Positions 17,425-27,800 of a stretch of DNA of 64,000 nucleotides are shown in pieces (the stretch's first letter is position 1; each line of letters begins with the position of its first letter). The notes under the pieces are model-generated. The model made no database searches. It saw only the letters and a program-made list of their open reading frames with translations, and had not been told where the DNA came from. The translations under genes and the position numbers were made by a program. This DNA comes from Flavobacterium anhuiense (GTDB lineage: Bacteria > Bacteroidota > Bacteroidia > Flavobacteriales > Flavobacteriaceae), in the NCBI RefSeq assembly GCF_900101855.1, contig NZ_FMVC01000005.1, positions 124,001 to 188,000 on the forward strand. The letters are read 5' to 3'.

Positions 17425-19395
17425 ATGAGAAAACATTTTTTTAAGAAAACGGCTTTAGTATTTACCTTATTTATTCTTTCCTCAAATGTAATTAACGCAA
17501 CGGTTTTATTACCATCTTTCTTTACAGATAATATGGTTTTGCAGCAAAAAAGCACTGTTCCGTTTTGGGGAGAAAGCGATAAACAATCAGTATCTGTTAC
17601 AACTTCTTGGGATAAAAAGACTTATAAAGCCAATGTGGTAAACGGTAAATGGAATGTAGTTTTAAAAACTACAGTTTATGGTGGTCCTTATACTATTGCG
17701 ATAAATGACGGAGATTTAAAAACACTTCAAAATATTTTAATTGGTGAAGTTTGGCTATGTTCCGGACAAAGTAATATGGAAATGCCTTTGGAAGGCTGGG
17801 GAAAAATCGATAATTATAAAGAAGAAATTGCAAATGCCGATTATCCTCAAATACGATTATTACAAGCCGAACATATCGAAAGCACTTTACCTCTAAATAC
17901 ACTAAAAGTGCAACACGATGGCTGGAATGTCTGCAGTTCTAAAACTATTGCCGATTTTAGTGCGACAGCTTATTTTTTTGCTAGAAAAATTTATAAAGAA
18001 AAAAAGATTCCTATTGGATTAATTCATTCTTCTTGGGGCGGAACATTAATTGAAGCTTGGACAAGTTCTGGAGCCTTAAATACCATTCATGATTTTGATG
18101 TTCAGATTGAAGCGATGAAATCTGAAACCAATGCTGCCGCATTATTACAAAAATATAATGCTGACATGGGAGATTGGGAAATGAAAGTGAGAGGTGCAGA
18201 TGAAGGATTTGAGACAGGAAAAGTGATTTGGGCAGCACCGAATTTTGATGATACTTCATGGAAAACAATGAAAATGCCTTCTTTTTTTGACAGCAACGGA
18301 TTAGGGAATTTTGATGGTGTAGTCTGGTTTAGAAAAAAAATAAATATTTCAGATACTAGTAAAGATTTTACTCTGAATTATTTCGCTGATGATGACGATA
18401 TAATTTGGTTTAATGGGAATTATATTGGAGAAACCAGAGGTTATAATGTAGAACGCCATTATACTATTCCAGCCAAATATTTGAAGAAAGGCGAAAACCT
18501 AATAACAATAAGAGTTTTTGACGGAGCAGGAAATGGAGGTATTTATGGCGATGAAAATATCGCTTTAAAATCGGATAAAGAGACTATTTCATTGACCGGA
18601 GATTGGAAATATGTTATTGGTGTCGACAGTAAAGATTTACCTGGAAAACCGTATTTGGCACAAGGACAAAACCGACCAAGTGCCATATACAATGCCATGA
18701 TAGCGCCTTTATTAGATTATAAAATAAAAGGAGTAATCTGGTATCAAGGCGAGAGTAATGCCGAAAGAGCGCATCAATATCAAAAGTTAATGCCACTCTT
18801 GATAAACGACTGGCGAGATAAATTTAAAGACAAAAATCTTCCTTTTTTCTTTGTGCAATTGGCTAATTATAAAGAGAAGAAAAAACAGCCAGGAGATTCA
18901 GATTGGGCAGAATTGAGAGAAGCACAATTCCTAACCTTAAAAGTTCCCAATACAGGAATGGCTGTTACAACCGATATTGGTGATGGAGAAGACATTCATC
19001 CAAAAAATAAACAAGATGTAGGAGGGCGCTTGGCGAATATTGCTTTAGCGAAAGTCTATAATACCAAAATTGATTATTCGGGACCTCTTTATAAATCATA
19101 TAAAATTGAGCATAAGAGCATTATTCTAGATTTTGATTTTAATACCGGTATTAAAGCTAAAGACAATATTCTGAAAGGATTTTCAATTGCGGGATCCGAC
19201 CAGAAGTTTTATTGGGCAGAAGCAAAAATAGTGGATGGAAAAGTAGTGGTTTATGCTCAGGAAGTTCCAAATCCTGTGGCTGTAAGATACAATTGGGCAG
19301 ACAATCCAGACGGAAACTTAACCAATGCATCAGGATTGCCAGCATCATCATTTAGAACCGATAATTGGAAAGGAATTACAGAAGGAAAAAAATAA
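17425..19395 (+). CDS. Sialate O-acetylesterase-like carbohydrate esterase
   Basis: A 656-residue protein of the SASA/SGNH esterase family, which removes O-acetyl groups from sugars. A signal peptide is cleaved near VINA (about residue 25). The family blocks are clear: EVWLCSGQSNMEMP with nucleophile S116, a GESN block at 442-445, and a C-terminal GDGEDIHPKNK with H525. Between about 245 and 395 a jelly-roll domain similar to the sugar-binding domain of GH2 enzymes is inserted (DDTSWKTMKMP, VVWFRKKI), as in many Bacteroidota members. Located between alpha-galactosidases in a PUL, it probably deacetylates the target glycan so that the exo-enzymes can proceed. Despite the family name, sialic acid need not be its substrate, and no sialidase is present here. 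Confidence 0.85.
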   Translation: MRKHFFKKTALVFTLFILSSNVINATVLLPSFFTDNMVLQQKSTVPFWGESDKQSVSVTTSWDKKTYKANVVNGKWNVVLKTTVYGGPYTIAINDGDLKTLQNILIGEVWLCSGQSNMEMPLEGWGKIDNYKEEIANADYPQIRLLQAEHIESTLPLNTLKVQHDGWNVCSSKTIADFSATAYFFARKIYKEKKIPIGLIHSSWGGTLIEAWTSSGALNTIHDFDVQIEAMKSETNAAALLQKYNADMGDWEMKVRGADEGFETGKVIWAAPNFDDTSWKTMKMPSFFDSNGLGNFDGVVWFRKKINISDTSKDFTLNYFADDDDIIWFNGNYIGETRGYNVERHYTIPAKYLKKGENLITIRVFDGAGNGGIYGDENIALKSDKETISLTGDWKYVIGVDSKDLPGKPYLAQGQNRPSAIYNAMIAPLLDYKIKGVIWYQGESNAERAHQYQKLMPLLINDWRDKFKDKNLPFFFVQLANYKEKKKQPGDSDWAELREAQFLTLKVPNTGMAVTTDIGDGEDIHPKNKQDVGGRLANIALAKVYNTKIDYSGPLYKSYKIEHKSIILDFDFNTGIKAKDNILKGFSIAGSDQKFYWAEAKIVDGKVVVYAQEVPNPVAVRYNWADNPDGNLTNASGLPASSFRTDNWKGITEGKK

Positions 19396-19414
19396 AAAAA
19401 TAACATATAATAAA

Positions 19415-21619
19415 ATGAAAAAACAAAGTATCAATTTAAGGCAGTCTTTTGCGATAGCATTTTTTATTCTCACGAGTTATTGCACTACAGTTACCGCACA
19501 ACAGATTATCGCTGTAAAAACAAAAACTAACGCATTAGTTTTACAAGTAACACCTGGAAAAGAAGTAAACACTATTTATTTAGGAGAAAAACTGGCAAAC
19601 GACTCGGATTATGCTAAAATACAAAGTCAGTTTCGTCAAGGAACGGATTATTCAGGAATTTATAATGCGGCTTACACTGCTTCTGGATCAAAAAATTTAT
19701 TAGAACCTGCAATTACAGTAACACATGCTGACGGAAACACTTCTTTGGATTTGCTATATGTAAGTCACAAAACGAATGCGGTAAGTACAGGAGTTTCTCA
19801 AACCGAAATTACATTAAAAGATCCTGTTTATCCAGTTGAGGTTCATTTGTTTATTCAATCTTATTATGATACTGATGTTATTGAGCAATGGACAACCATT
19901 CAGCACAATGAAAAAGGAAGCATCACTTTAAATAAATATGCATCGGCTAATTTATATTTGAAAGGATACAAAAACTTTTATTTGAATCAATATCATGGAG
20001 ACTGGGCAAAAGAAATGCAGCCAGAAGAAACTAAAATTACTCACGGAATCAAAACTTTAGATACGAAATTAGGTTCTCGCAGCAATTTGTTTCAGCCTTC
20101 TGTTTTTATGGTTTCTTTAGATAAACCAGCTACTGAAGATGAAGGGAAAGTTTTATTTGCAGGTTTAGAATGGTCAGGTAACTTTAGAACCGATTTAGAA
20201 TTAGATCCACTAAATAATCTTCGTGTTATTTCCGGAATCAATAATGCGGCGGCAGCTTATAAATTAGCTAAAAGCGAAGTATTTACTACTCCTAAATTTT
20301 GGTACACTTTATCATCAAAAGGAAAAGGAACTGCAAGCCGTAATCTGCACGATTGGTCAAGAAGTTACAAAATCTTAGACGGAAAAGAAGATCGTTTGAC
20401 CTTATTAAACAACTGGGAAGCAACATATTTTAATTTTGATGAAGAAAAACTTAAAGTTTTAATTGCCGATAGTAAAAAACTAGGCGTTGATATGTTCTTA
20501 TTGGACGATGGCTGGTTCGGAAATACGTATCCTCGTAACAATGATGATGCAGCTTTGGGAGATTGGGATGTCAATAAAAAGAAATTGCCAAACGGAATTG
20601 GAACTTTAGTAAAAACGGCCAAAGACAATCAAGTGAAATTCGGAATTTGGATTGAGCCTGAAATGGTAAATCCTGCAAGTGATTTGTATAAAAAACATCC
20701 TGATTGGGTTATCAAACAGCCAGGAAGAGCAGAACATTATTTCCGTAATCAATTGGTTTTAGATTTGGCAAATCCAAAAGTTCAGGATTTTGTTTATGGA
20801 GTGGTAGATAATCTTTTTACTGAAAATCCAGAATTGGCTTATATTAAATGGGATTGTAATGCTGTGATTTATAATGCTTATTCTAATTATTTGAAAGACA
20901 AACAGAATAATTTCTACACCGATTATGTAAACGGATTGTACAAAGTGCTGGAACGTATACGCGTAAAATATCCAAAAGTGCCAATGATGCTTTGTTCTGG
21001 CGGTGGAGGAAGAGTAGATTATGGTGCTTTGAAATACTTTACAGAATTCTGGCCAAGTGACAACACAGATCCTTTAGAGCGTGTTTACATGCAATGGGAA
21101 TACTCGTATTTTTATCCAGCGCTTACTATTGCGGCACACGTTACAGACTGGGGAAAACAACCTCTAAAATACCGTACAGATGTTGCTATGATGGGAAAAT
21201 TAGGTTTTGATATTGTGGTAAAAGATTTAAATGAAAAGGATTTGGCTTTCACTCAAAAAGCAATAAAAAACTATAACGAATTAAGCAATACCATCTGGCA
21301 GGGAGACCAATATCGTCTGCAGAATCCGTGGGATAATGATGCTGCTTCTGTAATGTTTGTCAATAAAAATGGTAATGAAGCTGTGGTTTTCAGCTATTCT
21401 GTTAACTCTAGATATGAAGCAGGAACTCATCTTCCAATTAAACTAAAAGGATTGCAGGCTGGACAAAACTATAAAGTAGAAGAAATTAACGTGTATCCAG
21501 ATAAAAAACCAGTGGTAGAAACTGCTGTATATTCGGGCGATTTTTTAATGCAAGTTGGGATTAATCCGAATGTTACAGCATCAAACAGTAGTGTTGTTTT
21601 AAAAATTACTAAGGCCTAA
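19415..21619 (+). CDS. GH36 alpha-galactosidase
   Basis: A 734-residue exported alpha-galactosidase, counted from the ATG at 19415. This start is preferred over an upstream ATG at 19325, because it begins a typical signal peptide (MKKQSINLRQS, cleaved after VTA, about residue 28) and avoids a 71-bp overlap with the esterase. Classical GH36 motifs are present: FLLDDGWFG, GIWIEPEM, KWDCN with nucleophile D480, CSGGGGRVDYG, and SDNTDP with acid/base D549. The length is normal for GH36. It releases terminal alpha-1,6-linked galactose from oligosaccharides, most likely in the periplasm. It is the third gene of the run that starts at block B. Confidence 0.9.
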   Translation: MKKQSINLRQSFAIAFFILTSYCTTVTAQQIIAVKTKTNALVLQVTPGKEVNTIYLGEKLANDSDYAKIQSQFRQGTDYSGIYNAAYTASGSKNLLEPAITVTHADGNTSLDLLYVSHKTNAVSTGVSQTEITLKDPVYPVEVHLFIQSYYDTDVIEQWTTIQHNEKGSITLNKYASANLYLKGYKNFYLNQYHGDWAKEMQPEETKITHGIKTLDTKLGSRSNLFQPSVFMVSLDKPATEDEGKVLFAGLEWSGNFRTDLELDPLNNLRVISGINNAAAAYKLAKSEVFTTPKFWYTLSSKGKGTASRNLHDWSRSYKILDGKEDRLTLLNNWEATYFNFDEEKLKVLIADSKKLGVDMFLLDDGWFGNTYPRNNDDAALGDWDVNKKKLPNGIGTLVKTAKDNQVKFGIWIEPEMVNPASDLYKKHPDWVIKQPGRAEHYFRNQLVLDLANPKVQDFVYGVVDNLFTENPELAYIKWDCNAVIYNAYSNYLKDKQNNFYTDYVNGLYKVLERIRVKYPKVPMMLCSGGGGRVDYGALKYFTEFWPSDNTDPLERVYMQWEYSYFYPALTIAAHVTDWGKQPLKYRTDVAMMGKLGFDIVVKDLNEKDLAFTQKAIKNYNELSNTIWQGDQYRLQNPWDNDAASVMFVNKNGNEAVVFSYSVNSRYEAGTHLPIKLKGLQAGQNYKVEEINVYPDKKPVVETAVYSGDFLMQVGINPNVTASNSSVVLKITKA

Positions 21620-21640
21620 ACTAAATTTCAAACATTAGTA

Positions 21641-21648
21641 TATATTTG
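21641..21648 (+). promoter_or_regulatory. Candidate -7 element before the GntR-type regulator
   Basis: TATATTTG matches the TAnnTTTG consensus and lies 41 bp before the start codon. An AGTATA (21637-21642) overlaps it, the same word as in the PUL blocks, which could mean autoregulation. No clear -33 element was seen. Confidence 0.35.
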
Positions 21649-21689
21649 TAATACAATATTTTCTAAATAAATACTTATTAAAACGATTT

Positions 21690-22706
21690 ATGAAGCAAAT
21701 TATTCAGCAGATCAAAAATCTTGAATCTATAAATTCCTTATCTAAGCATGAGCAATTGGTTCAGGGAATAATTAATGCCATTGATGAAAAGGTAGTCGTA
21801 AAAGGCGATTTACTTCCTTCTGTAAATACTTTTATTAGCGAATTGGGTTTTGCGAGAGAAACCATTGCAAAAGCTTATAAAGAATTGGTGCACAGAGGAA
21901 TTATCGAATCGAAAAACCGATTGGGGTATTTTGTAGCTACCAATGATGTAAAGCAGGAGTTAAAAGTGGCATTGCTGATATTTGCTTTTGATATTTTTCA
22001 GGAAATGTTTTACGAGAATTTTAGAAAAGGACTGGGCAAAAATGTGCAATTGGATATTTTCTTTCATCATAACAATTTTGATACGTTCGAAAATATAGTT
22101 CAAAGCATAAAAGGAAAATACGGAATGTTTGTTATCGCTCCGATTCCGAATAAAAAAACACCTGCTGTCTTAAAACAATTGCCTACAAACAGAGTGCTGT
22201 TGGTAGACCGTTTTATAGAAACGGATGAAGATTACAATTATGTTGCACAAGAGTTTGGAGATTCGTCTTACAACGCTTTTGTGCAGCTTAAAGATAAAAT
22301 TAAAAAGTACGATGAACTTGTTTTCTTCTTCAAGCCATCGTCTGCAGAACCTAATGAAATCTTAAATTCTTTTAAAAGATTTATGAAAGATTATGATATC
22401 AAGGGAGTTATAAAAGAAGAATATACAGCTGGCTCTCTGGAAAAAGGAAAAGTATATTTTACCATTCACAATTTGGAACTTTGGGAAATGCTGAAAGATT
22501 CTAAAATTAAAGGATTGAAGATTGGTAAAGACATTGGTTTTATTTCGCATAACGATGATATTGTAAAAGAGATCATTTTTGACGGAGTAACTACATTTTC
22601 TACAGATTTCTCTGAAATGGGAAGAAGAGCAGCCGATTTTGTGCTGAACAGAAAAAAAACGCAGGAAATCATTCCAACAGTTCTTATCGATAGAAATTCG
22701 CTGTAA
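21690..22706 (+). CDS. GntR-family regulator with sugar-binding sensor domain
   Basis: A 338-residue transcription factor. Residues about 10-80 form a GntR-type winged helix-turn-helix (KGDLLPSVNTFISELGFARE, then TIAKAYKELVHRGIIESK and GYFV). The rest (about 90-338) is a periplasmic-binding-protein-like LacI-type sensor (VALLIFAFDIFQEMFYENF, then GFISHNDDIVKEIIFDGVTT), the architecture of AraR. It probably binds a sugar released from the glycan and controls the surrounding PUL. The three TTGTAGTATAG/AGTATA blocks are its most likely targets, but this is inference. The symporter gene follows after 3 bp, so the two are co-transcribed. Confidence 0.85.
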   Translation: MKQIIQQIKNLESINSLSKHEQLVQGIINAIDEKVVVKGDLLPSVNTFISELGFARETIAKAYKELVHRGIIESKNRLGYFVATNDVKQELKVALLIFAFDIFQEMFYENFRKGLGKNVQLDIFFHHNNFDTFENIVQSIKGKYGMFVIAPIPNKKTPAVLKQLPTNRVLLVDRFIETDEDYNYVAQEFGDSSYNAFVQLKDKIKKYDELVFFFKPSSAEPNEILNSFKRFMKDYDIKGVIKEEYTAGSLEKGKVYFTIHNLELWEMLKDSKIKGLKIGKDIGFISHNDDIVKEIIFDGVTTFSTDFSEMGRRAADFVLNRKKTQEIIPTVLIDRNSL

Positions 22707-22709
22707 TTT

Positions 22710-24302
22710 ATGAATGTTTTATCGATTGTTAGTTTCCTACTGATTACGGGTTTAGTTGCCGTTATTTCAGCAATAAAAACGCGAAAAAAAAAGGTACAGA
22801 CAACAAGCGGACTTTTTTTTGCAGACCATAACAATAATTTTTTTATAGTCGGAGGTGCTTTACTGCTCAGTAATATAAGTGCTAATCAGTTTATAGGTGA
22901 AAACGAATCTATTTACACCAATAACATGAGCGTGATAGCATGGGGCGTAAGTTCTGTGCTGGCGATGCTTTTGGTTGCTGAGTTTTTTCTTCCAATTTAT
23001 TTTCGAACTGGAGCAATGACAATTCCCGATTATCTCGGAAAGCGTTACGATCAATCGACTAAAAGACTCGTATCGATTATATTTCTTTGCAGTTATATTG
23101 TTAATTTACTTCCAGCCGTATTATATGGTGGAGCAGTAGCGCTGACTGGAATGTTTAATTTCTTGTCTCCATTTGGATTTAGTTATTGGCAGAATATCTG
23201 GGTAATGGTTTGGCTAATAGGTCTTACAGGTTGCGCTTATTCAGTTTTGGGCGGTTTGCGAGCCATATCGATCAGCGATACTGTTTTGAGTGTCGGTTTG
23301 CTGACTATTGGTATTGCATTTCCTTATTTTGGATTTAAATTCTTAGGAAACGGAGATTGGTTCAAAGGACTTCATATTCTGCTGTCAGAAAATAAAGAGC
23401 ATTTAAATGCAATTGGTGGTCCTCATGATGAAATTCCGCTCAGCACCATTTTTACAGGTATGTTTATCATGAATCTGTATTATTGGGGAATGGAACAATT
23501 TATTGTACAGCAGGCACTTTCGGCAAAAAGTTTATCCCATAGCCAGAAAGGTATGGGGCTAGCTTGCTTAGGAAAGCTCTTGTGTCCTTTTATTATCAAT
23601 ATTCCTGGATTGGTTGGAACACATCTTTATAAAAATTTAGAAAATACAGCAGAAGTTTTTCCGCTTGTCATCAAGGATACCATGCCTGGAATCATGATTG
23701 GTCTAACGGCAGCTGTTGTTCTAGGAGCAGCAATAAGCACTTTTAATGCAGGACTTAACAGCAGCAGTACTTTATTTGTTCTTAATCTTTACAAGCCATG
23801 GTTAGAGAAAAGAAACAAAGAAGCGACAGAGAAACATTTGGTTTACACGGGACGTAAATTTGAAATTATTGTTTCAGCTCTGGCTATGTTTTCGGCACCA
23901 TTTATCATTTTTAGTAAAGCTGGTTTTTACACTTACTTGCAGCAATTAGGCGGTATGTTTTGTGTGCCCATTTTTACTATTATACTGATTGGTTTTGTAT
24001 TTAAAAAAGTACCACCTCAAGCAGCAAAAATAGGTATGATTTTTTTCATTTTGAGCTATATTATTTTCAATTATGTATTGGACATTAAATTGCATTATCT
24101 GCACATGCTGGCTCTTTTGTTTATTCTGACTTCATTCTGTATGCTATTGGTATCTAGGTATTATCCTGCGTATCAATACACCGAAATCAAATTAGAAACA
24201 GTAGAATTATCGCCTTGGAAAAATCGTTATTGGTATTTTGCTTTATTGATTATTGGCATGATAAGCATTTTTACTTTATTCTCTAAATGGGGAATAGCTT
24301 AG
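22710..24302 (+). CDS. Sodium/solute symporter (SSS family), likely sugar
   Basis: A 530-residue inner-membrane protein with about 14 hydrophobic segments and hallmarks of the sodium:solute symporter family: GGALLLSNISANQFIGENES near the N-terminus, MTIPDYLGKRYD, a GGLRAISISDTVLS segment, and AAISTFNAGLNSSSTLF. These features resemble SglT-type sugar/Na+ symporters. It would carry a monosaccharide released by the periplasmic enzymes, galactose or fucose being likely from context, into the cytoplasm. It is translated right behind the GntR-type regulator. There is no signal of truncation. Confidence 0.85.
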   Translation: MNVLSIVSFLLITGLVAVISAIKTRKKKVQTTSGLFFADHNNNFFIVGGALLLSNISANQFIGENESIYTNNMSVIAWGVSSVLAMLLVAEFFLPIYFRTGAMTIPDYLGKRYDQSTKRLVSIIFLCSYIVNLLPAVLYGGAVALTGMFNFLSPFGFSYWQNIWVMVWLIGLTGCAYSVLGGLRAISISDTVLSVGLLTIGIAFPYFGFKFLGNGDWFKGLHILLSENKEHLNAIGGPHDEIPLSTIFTGMFIMNLYYWGMEQFIVQQALSAKSLSHSQKGMGLACLGKLLCPFIINIPGLVGTHLYKNLENTAEVFPLVIKDTMPGIMIGLTAAVVLGAAISTFNAGLNSSSTLFVLNLYKPWLEKRNKEATEKHLVYTGRKFEIIVSALAMFSAPFIIFSKAGFYTYLQQLGGMFCVPIFTIILIGFVFKKVPPQAAKIGMIFFILSYIIFNYVLDIKLHYLHMLALLFILTSFCMLLVSRYYPAYQYTEIKLETVELSPWKNRYWYFALLIIGMISIFTLFSKWGIA

Positions 24303-24362
24303 GTTTTAAGGTGCTGAGATGCTGAGGTTCTAAGGTTTAGGTGCAAAGGTTCAGAGGTTCAA
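24303..24362. repeat. Cluster of short AGGTTC-type repeats
   Basis: A run of imperfect units such as GAGGTTCTAAGG and GAGGTTCAAAG directly after the symporter stop. It is low-complexity intergenic DNA of a kind often seen in Flavobacterium. It is part of a 542-bp gap (24303-24844) that also holds a terminator, a palindrome and the susC promoter block, and no gene. Confidence 0.6.
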
Positions 24363-24373
24363 AGATTTATGTA

Positions 24374-24400
24374 GAGGCGCACTTCAGTGCGTCTTTTTTT
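24374..24400 (+). terminator. Rho-independent terminator after the symporter
   Basis: GGCGCACT (24376-24383) pairs with AGTGCGTC (24386-24393, one G-U pair) and is followed by seven T. It ends the regulator/symporter transcript before susC. Confidence 0.75.
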
Positions 24401-24405
24401 ATGTT

Positions 24406-24443
24406 TTAGGTTAAACCTAACAGTTTTTTAAAACCTGTTAGGT
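24406..24443. repeat. Palindromic intergenic repeat (ACCTGTTAGG type)
   Basis: CCTAACAG (24416-24423) and CTGTTAGG (24435-24442) form an inverted repeat with A/T-rich inner flanks. A second small palindrome, TTAGGTTAAACCTAA, overlaps its left side (24406-24420). It belongs to the same family as the elements at 32583 and 35014-35145. Confidence 0.7.
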
Positions 24444-24730
24444 CTAATTAATAGACATATATTGAAAAGTTTTTTATTAAAAAGACACATTTTGCATGTC
24501 TTTTAAAGGATAAATATCTTGAGAATGAGTTCTTTAATTTTGTACACTTTTTTCCTTGGTTTTAATTGAGCCTTTCTTCTTTTTTGTCTGACATTTCTTT
24601 AAATTATCATATCCTTTATTTTCTTTTTCCTTTTTTAGGTGCCGTATTTGTGGCAAAGCCGAAATAAATCAATAAAAAAAATAGCAAATTCTTAAAACAT
24701 AAATTTGGATGTAATGAAAATATTTGTATG

Positions 24731-24761
24731 TTTGTAATGTTGTAGTATAGTATAGTATAAG
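24731..24761 (+). promoter_or_regulatory. PUL promoter/operator block C before susC
   Basis: TTTG at 24731, TTGTAGTATAG at 24740-24750 and AGTATA at 24754-24759, the same offsets (0, 9, 23) as blocks A and B. It lies 85 bp before the susC-like start codon, leaving an A-rich leader. Confidence 0.7.
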
Positions 24762-24844
24762 TCAATTCGTTTTCTCGTATTTTAAATGCTCAATAAAGAA
24801 CAAAAAACTAACTAACTAATTTATTAACTAAAAACCAAATTATT

Positions 24845-27800
24845 ATGAGAATTGCAATAAGATACTTATGCTTCTTAGTAGTTATGTTGTATGCCGGCAC
24901 ACTTTACTCCCAAACCATAACTGGTAAAGTTAAGGATGAACAAAATTTACCTTTACCAGGGGCAACTATTCAGGTTAAAGGTACTCAGAATTCAACAGTA
25001 ACAGACATTGATGGTAGTTACAAATTATTAAATGTAAAATCTGGTTCCACGCTTGAGTTTAGTTTTATCGGATTTGATAAGCAAACTGCAATTGCAAACA
25101 AGTCTGAAATTAATGTCTCTTTGACTCCAAGCACTCAGGAACTGACAGAAGTGGTAATAGTTGGAGCTGCTATAAAAAAGGGAGATCTAACAGGTGCCGT
25201 AAGCAGTGTTTCTGGAGATAAGCTTAGAGAGGTTCCTACTCCAAACGTAGTGCAGGCGCTTCAAGGGCGCGCGTCAGGGGTCTACGTGCAGCAAAGTGCA
25301 GTGCCTGGCCAAACAGGGTCAATAAGAATTAGAGGGAATAATTCTCTCAACTTTGGCGGTAACCCAATATTTGTAATTGATGGTTTGATTACAGATAGTA
25401 ATTTTGAAAACATAAATCCTGATGATATTGCGAGTATGGAAGTGCTTAAAGATGCTTCTGCTACTGCATTGTATGGTTCAAGAGCTGCAAATGGAGTAAT
25501 CGTAATCACAACAAAAAAAGGTTCAAGATCAGGAGAAGCAAAAATACAGTATGACACATGGACTGGTGTATCTGAATTTGCAAGAACTATTCCTTTGATG
25601 AATGGCCAGCAGTTATTTGATTTAAGAGTTGACGCTTATGCAAATCGTTATATGGATGAGAATCCTGGTGCTGATCGTGTTGCTTATATTAATCAAATTA
25701 AGTCAGATGGTTCGACTGTATTTGCACCTTATGAATTGGAATCTTACAGAACTGGTAAAAGCTACAATTGGCTAGATCAGGTAACGCGTTCAGGCTTTCA
25801 AACCAATCATAATTTAAGCTTTAGCGGAGGAGGAGAAAAAGGAACTTATTTTGTAAGTTTTAATTATGTTGATCAGGAAGGGCTTCTTAAAAATTCTGAT
25901 TTTAAAAGATATAATGGAAAAATTAACCTTACACAGGATTTAAAATCTTGGTTGCAGTTTGGTACCAATACGACCTTTTCAAGAAGTCAGAGCAATTACC
26001 AAGAAGGAAGTGCCTTTGGTGTGGCATTGGGAGCAAATCCATTATTGCCTATAGACCCAAAAGCTACTTATTTGAGATATGGTGAAGTATTTGATCAAAA
26101 TCTTTACAATCCAATAAAAAGTCTTGACATCATAAATACAAGTACGCGCAATAGACTTACAAGCAGTAATTTTTTAAGCGCAAAACCAGTAAAAGGACTT
26201 GATATCAGAACGAATCTTTCTGTGGATGTTATAGATCAGGCAAATTTTGATTATGTGCCAAGCTACACTGGACAATCACTTAGAAATTCTATGAATGGCG
26301 AGGCGCACCATTATAGATATTCACAATTAAATTATCAATGGGATAATACTGTAAGTTATAGTAAAGTTTTTGCTGCAAAGCATGACGTAAGTATAATGGG
26401 AGGATTTTCTGTACTAAGCAATTCGGGTAATACTACAGATGTAAGAGCTCGCGGATTTGTGAGTGATGACTTGACATACATGGCATTATCTGGGGCTTAT
26501 CAAAAAGACAATGCACAGTTAGGATCGAATTTTACAGATTATACAAACCAATCGTATTTTGCAAGAGCTAACTATACTTTTGATGGGAAGTACAATATTA
26601 CAGGTACAATAAGAAGAGATGGTTCTTCTAAATTTGGACCTAATAACAAATGGGGAACTTTTCCTTCTATAGCGGGAAGCTGGGATATTTCTAGAGAAAA
26701 TTTCCTTTCAGGATTTGAAAAATTAAGCCAACTTAAGTTTCGTGTAGGTTATGGTATGGTAGGAAATCAGAATGTAGATGCTTACAGATACTTTGCATTA
26801 TACAATGCGCAAGTGAGCAATAATTCTGGAACTTACGTGTCTGATAATTACATCGATAATTTTGATTTAAGATGGGAAAAACAAAAACAATTTAATATTG
26901 GATTAGACGCTGGTTTTTTCCAAAACAGATTGACTGCAAGTGCTAACTATTTCCACATCAATAATGATGATCTTTTGATGTTGCGTAACATGCCAGTTTC
27001 ATCAGGATATAAATATAAGTTAGACAATATTGGTGCTACCACTAATGAAGGATTTGAATTAGAACTTAGCGGTGACATTATTAAAAACAAAGATTTTAAA
27101 TGGAATGTTTCTGCCAACATATCATCCGCAAAAAATAAGGTTACAAAACTTTACGGAGATGCTACAGAGATTTACAATTTAGGTGGTTATAGCAACAATG
27201 AAATCCAGCGTACTGGGAACTTTTTCTTAGGAAAATCAGTAAATACGGTTTATGTGTTTCAATATGATGGGATAGCACAGCAAGGAGAAGATCTTACTAA
27301 AGTAAATTATGGAAGCCGAACTGTTCAGGCTGGAGACATTAAAATTAAAGACCGCAATGGAGATGGTGTAATAAACGATCAAGACAGATATGTGGTTGGC
27401 GATTTGAATCCTGATTACTATGGTGGTTTTTCTACTGATCTTAATTATAAAGGTTTTGGATTAAATGCAGTATTTGCGTATTCAATAGGAGGTAAGAGAC
27501 CAAGTGGCACTTATGAAAGCTATATGAACTCTGGAGGAATGAGTGCAGCACATACAGATCTTTTGGATCGTTGGACTCCAACAAACACCAATACAGATGT
27601 GCCAAGAGCTTATTATGGAGGAGGAAGATATACTTTAGGCGAAACAGATAAGGCGATACAAGATGCTTCATTCCTTAGATTAAATGCGCTTACATTATCT
27701 TATACATTACAAGACAGAGTTGCAGAAAGTGTTTTTCTTAAAAATTGCAGGTTTTATGTAACGGGATCGAATCTATTTATTATAACTAAATACAAAGGTT

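Noticed and set aside
17425..19395. Evidence for a sialic acid pathway from the sialate O-acetylesterase-like gene
   Set aside because: No sialidase, sialic acid lyase or transporter is present; the esterase family acts on many acetylated sugars.
19325..19414. Upstream start of the GH36 gene overlapping the esterase
   Set aside because: The extra 30 residues are polar, would bury the signal peptide, and overlap the esterase gene by 71 bp.
24303..24362. Repeat cluster considered as CRISPR or tandem satellite
   Set aside because: The units are short, imperfect and without regular spacers; low-complexity intergenic repeat is the better description.
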